A stretch of 5,068 nt of DNA, from assembly GCA_011522905.1 (NCBI GenBank), contig WTIB01000150.1, positions 1 through 5,068 on the forward strand, read 5' to 3'. A model generated the notes under the pieces. The model saw nothing but the letters and a program-made list of their open reading frames with translations, did not search any database and was not told the DNA's origin. Below, in pieces: positions 1 through 5,068 of this stretch. This DNA comes from Crocinitomicaceae bacterium. GTDB lineage: Bacteria; Bacteroidota; Bacteroidia; Flavobacteriales_D; Crocinitomicaceae. The stretch's first letter is position 1. Each line of letters opens with the position of its first letter. Position numbers and translations under genes: made by a program.

Positions 1-141
1 GAGGTTATCCGTGGACCTTTACAAGGAATTATTGCAACTTCTATCAATGAAGGGCGTACACACAAACTGATAGTAGAAATTGAAAGTATGGAGCAACGCT
101 TCATCGTTCATGTGCCAAAGTCATGTATTCGAAAAATCTAA
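1..141 (+). CDS. UpxY/NusG-like transcription antiterminator, C-terminal end (partial)
   Basis: This is the last 46 codons of a gene that begins before the window; frame 1 is open from base 1 to a TAA at 139-141. The peptide has a glycine-rich turn (GPLQGI, residues 5-10), then two predicted beta strands (KLIVEIES and QRFIVHVP), and ends in SCIRKI. This resembles the C-terminal KOW domain of NusG paralogues of the UpxY type. In Bacteroidota these are often the first gene of a capsule or exopolysaccharide operon and let RNA polymerase read through the operon's leader. The position just before a run of sugar-nucleotide genes supports the call. The N-terminal NGN domain lies outside the window, so the assignment rests on a short segment plus context. 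Another KOW-domain protein is possible. Confidence 0.68.
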   Translation, partial: EVIRGPLQGIIATSINEGRTHKLIVEIESMEQRFIVHVPKSCIRKI

Positions 142-229
142 ATTTGATGCATGGTCGTTTATATATTTTATACGTAGTCACAAAATTTAAATGTGACTTA
201 CGCTTGGCGAAGCCATATAAACTTAGTTT
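142..229 (+). promoter_or_regulatory. AT-rich leader between the antiterminator gene and the first sugar gene
   Basis: This 88-nt non-coding gap separates the antiterminator-like gene from the epimerase. It holds an imperfect inverted repeat (173-202) and, just after it, a small TGGC-GAA-GCCA stem (205-215). Neither is followed by a T-run, so no standard intrinsic terminator is seen. A convincing Bacteroidota promoter is also missing: TATATTTT at 162-169 is one base off TAnnTTTG, but the TTTG at 143-146 is only 15 nt upstream of it. By context this could be a pausing, attenuation or antitermination region, but that is inference. Confidence 0.35.
173..202. repeat. Imperfect inverted repeat (hairpin or operator candidate)
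   Basis: The left arm CGTAGTCACA (173-182) pairs with TGTGACTTACG (192-202). That gives six perfect pairs (GTCACA/TGTGAC), one bulged T at 198, and four more pairs (CGTA/TACG), around a 9-nt A/T loop (183-191). It lies 27 nt upstream of the epimerase ATG. No T-tract follows, so a Rho-independent terminator is unlikely. It could be an RNA hairpin in the operon leader or a dyad protein-binding site. The symmetry is visible; the function is inferred. Confidence 0.5.
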
Positions 230-1213
230 ATGTTAAAAAGAATTTTAGTTACCGGAGGAGCAGGATTTATAGGATCCAATATGTGTGAATATCTATTAAA
301 ATTAAACCATGAGGTGGTTTGTCTTGATAATTTTATCACAGGTAGACGAGAGAATATTGATGAATTCTTAGCCAATGATAAATTTACCTTAATTGAAGGA
401 GATATTAGAAGTCTAGATGATTGTCGTCAAGCTGTTAAAGATGCCGATGCTGTTCTTCACCTTGCTGCTTTAGGTTCGGTGCCAAGATCCATTGCTGACC
501 CAGTTACAACAAATGACATCAATATAAATGGCTATTTGAATATGATTGTCGCAACCAGAGATGCAGGTATCAAGCGTTTTGTTTATGCCGCAAGCTCTTC
601 CACCTATGGCGATTCTGAATCATTACCAAAAATAGAGGAGGTTATTGGAAAACCCCTATCCCCTTACGCCATTACAAAATATGTCGGGGAGTTGTATGCA
701 GATGTATTTTCAAAAACCTATGGAGTCGAATGCATCGGACTTAGATATTTTAATGTCTTCGGTAAAAAACAAGACCCTGCAGGAGCTTATGCAGCAGTCA
801 TCCCCAAGTTTACGGACCTGTTAATCAATAAGAAAGCACCAACTATAAATGGAGATGGCTCGTATTCAAGAGATTTCACATATATTGATAATGTATTGCA
901 AATAAATTATTTAGCACTAACCACTTCAAATAATAATGCATTAAATGAAGTATATAATGTTGCCTTTGGTGAAAGCTCAACTTTAAATGAATTATTTTCG
1001 CAAATAAAATTGAATTTACTGCAATTCATTCCCGAAATAGAATCCATACAGCCTATTTATGGTCCATATAGAAAAGGTGATATTCCACATTCTCTGGCGT
1101 CCATTGAAAAAGCAAAAAAATTATTGAGTTACAATCCTGAATTTTCGTTAAGAGAAGGATTGGAAAAGACCGTCAAATGGTATTATGAATCAACTGTTTT
1201 AAAAACATCTTGA
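230..1213 (+). CDS. WbpP/TviC-type UDP-N-acetylglucosamine (or GlcNAcA) 4-epimerase
   Basis: A 327-residue extended short-chain dehydrogenase, full length for the family. It has the NAD-binding loop TGGAGFIGS (8-16), an acidic ribose-binding residue at D33, the catalytic serine region AASSSTYGD (120-128), and the catalytic Tyr-Lys pair Y146/K150 in SPYAITKY. The segments GLRYFNVFGKKQDP (170-183) and NGDGSYSRDF (207-216) and the late motif GDIPHSLA (283-290) resemble WbpP and TviC rather than GalE. Those enzymes interconvert N-acetylated UDP-GlcNAc and UDP-GalNAc, or the matching uronic acids, in the cytoplasm. S288 sits about where WbpP carries the small residue linked to accepting the N-acetyl group; this is from memory of the family. 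The ATG follows an A/T-rich leader without a clear Shine-Dalgarno sequence. Its stop overlaps the next start by 4 nt. Whether the substrate is the amino sugar or the uronate cannot be settled here, since no UDP-sugar dehydrogenase is in view. Confidence 0.85.
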   Translation: MLKRILVTGGAGFIGSNMCEYLLKLNHEVVCLDNFITGRRENIDEFLANDKFTLIEGDIRSLDDCRQAVKDADAVLHLAALGSVPRSIADPVTTNDININGYLNMIVATRDAGIKRFVYAASSSTYGDSESLPKIEEVIGKPLSPYAITKYVGELYADVFSKTYGVECIGLRYFNVFGKKQDPAGAYAAVIPKFTDLLINKKAPTINGDGSYSRDFTYIDNVLQINYLALTTSNNNALNEVYNVAFGESSTLNELFSQIKLNLLQFIPEIESIQPIYGPYRKGDIPHSLASIEKAKKLLSYNPEFSLREGLEKTVKWYYESTVLKTS

Positions 1214-2400
1214 ATATATTAAATTTAATAGGTAGGAAGGAAGCTCTTTTTGATGCTGATTTAATCAAACTTGAATCCGAATTAACCGAAATCATATCTA
1301 AATCAAGCTTTCTAATACTTGGAGGAGCAGGATCTATAGGACAAGCTGTCGCAAAACAGATTTTTAAGCGCAATCCGAGCTTACTTCATATTGTTGACTT
1401 AAGCGAAAACAATATGACAGAACTTGTACGGGATTTGCGAAGTACCTATGGTTATATATCTGGAGAGTTCAAAACCTTTACTATTGATATTGGAAGTGAC
1501 ATTTTTAATGCTTTTATGAGGAATAGTTCAGGTTATGACTATGTGCTTAACTTTTCAGCCTTAAAACATGTTAGAAGTGAAAAAGACCCCTATACTTTGT
1601 TAAGAATGATTGAGACAAACATTTTCAATACAGATCAAAGTATTACGCAATCAATTAATAACGGAAGTCAAAAATATTTTTGTGTTTCTACAGATAAAGC
1701 AACAAACCCTGTAAATCTTATGGGAGGTACTAAAAGAATTATGGAGAAATCTTTAATGTCTAGAAGTACAGAAATACCTATATCTACTGCAAGATTTGCG
1801 AATGTGGCATTTTCAGACGGTTCTTTATTACATGGTTTCAATCAGAGAATACAAAAGCAACAACCTATTGTAGCCCCAAAGGATGTAAAGAGGTATTTTG
1901 TAAGTCCTGAAGAATCAGGTCAGCTATGTATGCTTGCAGCAATTTTTGGAGAAAATAGAGATGTTTTCTTTCCAAAACTTTCAGAAAAGCTTCACTTAAT
2001 TACGTTTTCTGAAATAGCTATTTCCTATCTAAATGAGCTAAATTATGAACCATTCATTTGTGAAAATGAAGAGGAAGCTCGAAGCAAAGCGAAAGACTTG
2101 ATTCGTTCTAAAAAATGGCCTTGTTTATTTACTGATTCGGATACTACGGGTGAAAAAGGATTTGAGGAGTTTTTTATGAAAGATGAAATATTAGACATGA
2201 ATAAATACCATGGTATTGGCATCATAAAAAATGAACTGAATCAATTAGACACATTTAATCTTATTGATTTGCGAAACAAATATCAAAAATGGATTAATGA
2301 TAATGACATTTCAAAAGAGGAAATAGCCGCTGTATTAATTCAACTATTACCTGAGCTAAACTACATCGATAAAGGAAAATATCTCGACGATAAAATGTAA
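1210..2400 (+). CDS. legB: LegB-type nucleotide-GlcNAc 4,6-dehydratase
   Basis: A 396-residue SDR protein of the polysaccharide-synthesis (FlaA1/CapD/WbpM) dehydratase class. It has a Rossmann loop LGGAGSIG (37-44), a VDLSENN strand end (62-68), and the active-site block STDKATNPVNLMGGTK (160-175). T161, D162 and K163 fit the dehydratase signature. M171 replaces the usual tyrosine of YxxxK and K175 is kept, the Met-Lys variant known in WbpM/PglF-like enzymes. The C-terminal extension with DTTGEKGFEEFF (311-322) and the ending GKYLDDKM are typical of LegB. It should remove water from GDP- or UDP-GlcNAc to give the 4-keto-6-deoxy sugar, the first committed step towards legionaminic acid. The start is TTG at 1210, overlapping the epimerase stop (TTGA); an in-frame TGA at 1186-1188 rules out a more upstream standard start, and the next ATG (near residue 69) would remove the NAD-binding loop. 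The aminotransferase follows directly. Which nucleotide is used is not readable from the sequence. Confidence 0.87.
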   Translation: MNILNLIGRKEALFDADLIKLESELTEIISKSSFLILGGAGSIGQAVAKQIFKRNPSLLHIVDLSENNMTELVRDLRSTYGYISGEFKTFTIDIGSDIFNAFMRNSSGYDYVLNFSALKHVRSEKDPYTLLRMIETNIFNTDQSITQSINNGSQKYFCVSTDKATNPVNLMGGTKRIMEKSLMSRSTEIPISTARFANVAFSDGSLLHGFNQRIQKQQPIVAPKDVKRYFVSPEESGQLCMLAAIFGENRDVFFPKLSEKLHLITFSEIAISYLNELNYEPFICENEEEARSKAKDLIRSKKWPCLFTDSDTTGEKGFEEFFMKDEILDMNKYHGIGIIKNELNQLDTFNLIDLRNKYQKWINDNDISKEEIAAVLIQLLPELNYIDKGKYLDDKM

Positions 2401-2405
2401 TTCAA

Positions 2406-2474
2406 ATCAAGACTTATTCTGACATCATATCATTTATAAAAAATACATTTCAACAAAATGAAAATGCTATTCCA
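2406..2474 (+). other. Probable true N-terminal coding part of the LegC aminotransferase, without a standard start codon
   Basis: The aminotransferase frame stays open upstream of its first standard start (TTG 2475) to a TAA at 2391-2393. From 2406 it reads IKTYSDIISFIKNTF and, after a short stretch, ends in IPL just before HEPFFGG. This resembles the usual LegC N-terminus, a short helix of the type S-(D/E)-II-x-FI-(K/R) followed by IPLHEP. No ATG, GTG or TTG lies in this frame between 2394 and 2474. The codon at 2406-2408 is ATC, where one base change would give ATG followed by KTYSDII. ATT at 2400-2402 is another rare-start candidate and overlaps the legB stop. Confidence 0.6.
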
Positions 2475-3560
2475 TTGCATGAACCATTTTTCGGGGGAAA
2501 TGAAAAGGAATATGTTTTGGATTGTATCAATAGCACATTCGTATCAAGTATTGGCTCATACGTGTCCAAATTTGAAGAAGAATTGGCAAACTATTGCAAA
2601 TGTGATGAAGCCATTGCCGTTGTCAATGGCACATCAGCCCTTCATGCTGCATTGCATGTAGTGGGCGTCAAAGCAAATGACGAAGTTCTTACTCAAGCAT
2701 TTACCTTCGTTGCTACAGCTAATGCCATAAAATATTGTGGAGCTAATCCCATTTTTATTGACGTTGAAATCGATACTATGGGCATGTCTGCATCTTCTCT
2801 TAAGATATTTCTTGAGATGAATGCTGAAATTAGAGAGGGGAAATGCATTAATAAAAATACGGGTAATAAAATAGCTGCTTGTATTCCAATGCATACTTAT
2901 GGCTTTCCTGTAAATATTGAAGAAATATGTGAAATATGTGAAAACTGGAGTATTCCTGTAATTGAGGATGCTGCCGAAGCATTAGGAAGCAAATATAAAG
3001 GAAAGGCATTAGGTACATTTGGTGATCTCGGGGTTCTCTCATTTAATGGAAATAAGATCATAACCTCTGGTGGAGGTGGTGCTATCCTAACAAATAACCC
3101 TAAATATGCTCAAGAAATTAAACACATTACAACGACTGCAAAAGTTCCTCATTTATACGAATTTCATCATGATCAATTGGGCTTTAATTATCGGATGCCA
3201 AATTTAAATGCAGCTTTGTTGTGTGCTCAACTCGAGCAATTAGATCAATTTTTAGTAAACAAACGTGAGTTGGCAGAGCGTTATAAGGATTACTTTGACA
3301 AAATTGGAGTAAAATTTAAATGGGAAAAAAATCATTGCGAAGCTAATTTTTGGCTCATGTGCATACAGTTGGAGTCCTTAGAGGAAAGAAATTCATTTTT
3401 AGAGTCTTGTATTTCTGCAGGTATCATGGCACGACCATCATGGCAATTAATGCATACCCTACCAGCCTTCAAGCATTGTATTCGAGATGATCAAAAAAAT
3501 GCAAAATTTTTACAAGAAAGAATTGTAAATATTCCAAGTAGCTACAGGAGCATCAATTAA
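2475..3560 (+). CDS. legC: LegC-type PLP-dependent sugar aminotransferase
   Basis: A DegT/DnrJ/EryC1 (fold type I) aminotransferase of 361 residues from TTG, or about 384 with the probable upstream part. Visible marks are HEPFFGGNEKEYV (2-14), STFVSSIGSYV (20-30), the cofactor-phosphate motif NGTSALHAAL (51-60), the PLP-ring aspartate D165 in VIEDAAEALGS, and the Schiff-base lysine K194 in SFNGNK, followed by a GGGGA turn. NYRMPNLNAAL (238-248) is the substrate-side motif of these sugar aminotransferases. It should transfer an amino group from glutamate to C4 of the 4-keto-6-deoxy-GlcNAc nucleotide made by LegB. The TTG start is doubtful: it encodes the leucine of the conserved PLHEP motif, so it is probably internal. 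The C-terminus (NIPSSYRSIN) looks complete. An 87-nt gap follows, unlike the overlapping junctions elsewhere. PseC or PglE-like specificity is less likely given the N-terminal motif and the neighbouring LegB and LegI. Confidence 0.87.
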   Translation: MHEPFFGGNEKEYVLDCINSTFVSSIGSYVSKFEEELANYCKCDEAIAVVNGTSALHAALHVVGVKANDEVLTQAFTFVATANAIKYCGANPIFIDVEIDTMGMSASSLKIFLEMNAEIREGKCINKNTGNKIAACIPMHTYGFPVNIEEICEICENWSIPVIEDAAEALGSKYKGKALGTFGDLGVLSFNGNKIITSGGGGAILTNNPKYAQEIKHITTTAKVPHLYEFHHDQLGFNYRMPNLNAALLCAQLEQLDQFLVNKRELAERYKDYFDKIGVKFKWEKNHCEANFWLMCIQLESLEERNSFLESCISAGIMARPSWQLMHTLPAFKHCIRDDQKNAKFLQERIVNIPSSYRSIN

Positions 3561-3647
3561 ATGATTTTAGGTACTTCAAAATGCTGTATAATTTAAATAC
3601 TGTATGTAGATTTACAAAACATGAAATTGTAGATAACAAGAAACAAA
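3561..3647 (+). other. AT-rich intergenic spacer, no supported gene
   Basis: This 87-nt gap lies between legC and the next acyltransferase. It contains only tiny open frames, such as an 11-codon frame starting right after the legC stop (3561-3596) and a 3-codon one at 3621. TAGATTTA at 3607-3614 is one base off the Bacteroidota -7 consensus TAnnTTTG, but no matching TTTG or TTG -33 element is seen. No terminator-like hairpin with a T-run was found. It may simply mark the edge of an inserted gene. Confidence 0.3.
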
Positions 3648-4184
3648 ATGTCACAAAACAATATCAGCGATAAAGCAATAATTGGAAAAAATGTAAAAAT
3701 TGGAAGCTTCAACATCATTGAGGAAAATGTTACCATTGAAGATGATGTGGAAATTGGCAATTATTGTCATCTGCGATCAGGTGTCGTCATCAAGAAGAGA
3801 ACTCGCCTAATGGACTACATTGAATTGAGAAGCAACACTATTATTGGAGAAGATTGCTATGTAGATTCCAAAGTATCCTCCTCTGGTAATGTAATCGTTA
3901 AAAATAATGTAACTCTTCGCTATGATACGATCTTGGCAAGAGGAGTTGAAATTGGCGCTAAAACCTATGTCTGCCCAAGGGTAATGACAAACAATTTAAA
4001 TTCAGGGGGTATCGAAATTGGAGGTGCTAAAATTGGAGAAAATTGTTTTATAGGAACAAATGCGGTTTTGCAACACGGTATTACTATTGGTAACAATGTA
4101 ATCATTGGTGCACTCAGTTTTGTTCACAAAGATTGTGAAGCAAAATCGACATACGTAGGTATACCTGCAAAGAAAATAAAGTGA
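3648..4184 (+). CDS. Left-handed beta-helix (hexapeptide-repeat) acyltransferase
   Basis: A 178-residue protein made almost wholly of hexapeptide repeats with the [I/V]-G-x-x-x pattern, from about residue 10 (IIGKNVKIGS) through VEIGNYC, TIIGEDC, VEIGAKT, AKIGENC, ITIGNNV and VIIGALS to residue 155. It ends in the common YVGIPAKKI tail (169-177). Such proteins are trimeric cytoplasmic enzymes that move acetyl or other acyl groups from CoA to sugars. H41, H143 (in LQHGITIG) and H160 are possible catalytic bases; H143 looks most family-like. There is no N-terminal nucleotide-sugar domain, unlike the next gene. The ATG at 3648 follows an A-rich stretch, and the stop overlaps the next GTG start by 4 nt. 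It could N-acetylate the 4-amino sugar (LegH role) or modify another position or another sugar of the glycan. The substrate cannot be fixed from sequence. Confidence 0.78.
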   Translation: MSQNNISDKAIIGKNVKIGSFNIIEENVTIEDDVEIGNYCHLRSGVVIKKRTRLMDYIELRSNTIIGEDCYVDSKVSSSGNVIVKNNVTLRYDTILARGVEIGAKTYVCPRVMTNNLNSGGIEIGGAKIGENCFIGTNAVLQHGITIGNNVIIGALSFVHKDCEAKSTYVGIPAKKIK

Positions 4185-4822
4185 GTCAGGAGAAAATTAT
4201 AGTAATTGGTGATGGAAATCAAGCAGAGGTTGTGATTGATATCATACATTCTCAGAATAATTATAAAATCATTGGAGTAACAAGTCAAGATAATACGCTA
4301 GATAAATTTTGTGGATATCCTGTTATAGGGGATGATGCTCAATTATTAGAAATAAAGAAGAATACTGCATTCAAATTGGCTATGGGTATTGGTGGTTATC
4401 GAAGCAACTCAAAAAGAAAAGAGGTATTTGATAAATTAAAAAAGCAAGGTTTTGATTTTATTAATGTCATTCATCCCTTTACATCAATTTCAAAAACAGC
4501 ATCGCTAGGTGAAGGAATAACCATTTACGCTGGCACAGTCATTAATACGCATGCGAAAATTGAAGACAATGTGATTCTTGCACTTAATTCAAGTATTGGA
4601 CACCATACGCTCATTAAAGGCCATTCTTTAATTTCAGCCTCTGCAAGCATTGGTGCCAACGTAGTTATAGGGGAAGAATCTCTTATTGCTATGGGGGGAA
4701 GAATCATATCAGGTATTCAACTGGGAAGAAATGTAACAGTCGGCGCTGGTGCAGTTGTAGTTAAATCAATAGGAGCAAACCAAAAGGTATTCGGAATTCC
4801 TGCAAAAGAAAAACATGAATAG
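4181..4822 (+). CDS. neuD: NeuD/PglD-family sugar acyltransferase
   Basis: A 213-residue protein with the two-part layout of NeuD/PglD: a Rossmann-like N-terminal domain (about 4-95, beginning KIIVIGDGNQAEVV) and a left-handed beta-helix (about 100-210, with SLGEGITIYAGTVI, ASIGANVVIG, VTVGAGAVVV and the tail VFGIPAKE). H141 in NSSIGHH aligns with the catalytic histidine of PglD; L150 sits where PglD-like enzymes often carry a second histidine. PglD acetylates the C4 amine of a 4-amino-6-deoxy sugar nucleotide, the chemistry needed after LegC, so this is a leading candidate for that step. NeuD proteins elsewhere O-acetylate sialic acid, which remains possible. The N-terminal loop is unusual: the common GxGGHAK pattern is GDGNQAE here. 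The start is GTG in a GTGA overlap with the upstream stop. The synthase ATG lies inside the end of this gene, overlapping by 8 nt. Confidence 0.8.
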   Translation: MSQEKIIVIGDGNQAEVVIDIIHSQNNYKIIGVTSQDNTLDKFCGYPVIGDDAQLLEIKKNTAFKLAMGIGGYRSNSKRKEVFDKLKKQGFDFINVIHPFTSISKTASLGEGITIYAGTVINTHAKIEDNVILALNSSIGHHTLIKGHSLISASASIGANVVIGEESLIAMGGRIISGIQLGRNVTVGAGAVVVKSIGANQKVFGIPAKEKHE

Positions 4823-5068
4823 AACATTCATAATTGCTGAGATTGGTCCCAATCATAATGGAGACCTAAATATTGCCAAATCTATGGTAAGTGATTTGAG
4901 TAAAATTGGTGTTGACGCAGTAAAGTTTCAGTTGGCTATTCCTGAAAATGTTTATTCGAAAGATGCATTCAAAGCCGATTATCAAAAAGAAAATGAAGCC
5001 AGTAAATCACCATTAGAAATGGCTCAGCGTCACAGATTGACCTTTGAGGAGCACAGGGAGCTTAAAGA
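4815..5068 (+). CDS. legI: NeuB/LegI-type nonulosonic acid synthase, N-terminal part (partial)
   Basis: This frame is open from ATG 4815 to the window edge (84 full codons), so the C-terminal end is missing. It begins TFIIAEIGPNHNGDLNIA (4-21), then has VDAVKFQ (33-39), the PEP-dependent sialate synthase signature at the start of the TIM barrel. Later it reads KADYQKENEA and LTFEEHRELK, also typical of NeuB-type enzymes. The AEIGxNHNG form points to NeuB/LegI; pseudaminate synthases (PseI) usually carry a different block here (AEMSANHN). The enzyme condenses phosphoenolpyruvate with a free hexosamine: 2,4-diacetamido-2,4,6-trideoxymannose for LegI, or ManNAc for NeuB. With LegB and LegC upstream, LegI is the better reading. 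The start lies 8 nt inside the neuD-like gene, suggesting translational coupling. The C-terminal antifreeze-like (SAF) domain lies outside the window. Confidence 0.87.
   Translation, partial: MNRTFIIAEIGPNHNGDLNIAKSMVSDLSKIGVDAVKFQLAIPENVYSKDAFKADYQKENEASKSPLEMAQRHRLTFEEHRELK

Noticed and set aside
143..169. Possible Bacteroidota promoter (TTTG at 143-146, TATATTTT at 162-169).
   Set aside because: The spacing of 15 nt is shorter than expected for this class and the -7 element lacks the final G. In such AT-rich DNA the match is weak.
173..215. The leader hairpins as an intrinsic terminator or a riboswitch.
   Set aside because: No T-run follows either stem, the loops are A/T-only or a simple GAA, and no conserved aptamer core is visible in 88 nt.
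254..1341. A 21-bp direct repeat with one mismatch (GGAGGAGCAGGAT[T/C]TATAGGA) at 254-274 and 1321-1341.
   Set aside because: Both copies encode the Rossmann glycine loop (GGAGFIG and GGAGSIG) in frame with the same preferred codons, so protein conservation explains the match. No wider repeat flanks them.
1173..1373. Minus-strand open frames opposite the main genes, here and at 2043-2225, 2634-3042 and 4525-4707.
   Set aside because: All lie antisense to well-supported genes, are short, and show no domain-like sequence.
2458..2661. An ATG-initiated frame overlapping the start of the aminotransferase.
   Set aside because: It is out of frame with a clearly conserved enzyme and its protein has no recognisable motifs, so it is a shadow frame.
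2922..2939. A 9-bp perfect tandem duplication (GAAATATGT twice) giving EIC-EIC in the aminotransferase.
   Set aside because: The segment has the usual family length between the FPV motif and the IEDAAE motif, so it is more likely chance from a conserved EEI-EIC helix than a recent duplication.
1..5068. Mobile elements, tRNA or rRNA genes, and CRISPR arrays.
   Set aside because: No transposase motifs, terminal inverted repeats, regularly spaced repeats or tRNA-like cloverleaf were seen on either strand; the window is almost fully covered by metabolic genes.

Overview
The window is AT-rich and reads as part of a surface-polysaccharide or glycan biosynthesis operon from a member of the Bacteroidota, perhaps a flavobacterium-like organism. 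The phylum call rests on three things: the tail of what looks like a NusG-like UpxY-type antiterminator just ahead of the sugar genes, A/T-rich gene starts without clear Shine-Dalgarno sequences, and the overall AT bias. Genus or species cannot be read from the sequence. All supported genes lie on the + strand.

Layout. Positions 1-141 encode the last 46 codons of the antiterminator-like protein. An 88-nt leader (142-229) follows and carries an imperfect inverted repeat. Next come a WbpP/TviC-type UDP-N-acetylhexosamine 4-epimerase (230-1213), a LegB-type nucleotide-GlcNAc 4,6-dehydratase (1210-2400), a LegC-type PLP aminotransferase (2475-3560, with a conserved N-terminus that appears to begin near 2406), a hexapeptide-repeat acyltransferase (3648-4184), a NeuD/PglD-type acyltransferase (4181-4822), and the first 84 codons of a NeuB/LegI-type nonulosonate synthase (4815-5068, cut by the window edge). 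Three junctions overlap by 4 to 8 nt, which fits one co-transcribed and partly translationally coupled unit.

How the genes work together. LegB would make the 4-keto-6-deoxy derivative of nucleotide-GlcNAc. LegC would aminate C4, and one of the two acyltransferases would N-acetylate that amine. After a hydrolysing 2-epimerase (LegG/NeuC type, not in the window), LegI would condense the 6-deoxy-2,4-diacetamido hexose with phosphoenolpyruvate to give legionaminic acid or an isomer. A CMP transferase, also not in the window, would activate it. The 4-epimerase probably supplies a GalNAc or GalNAcA type sugar to the same glycan and is not needed for the nonulosonate.

The most unusual point is that the aminotransferase frame keeps family-like sequence for about 23 codons upstream of its first ATG/GTG/TTG codon, with no standard start there. 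No wholly new system is evident. The window is a recognisable legionaminic-acid-type locus with several local oddities.
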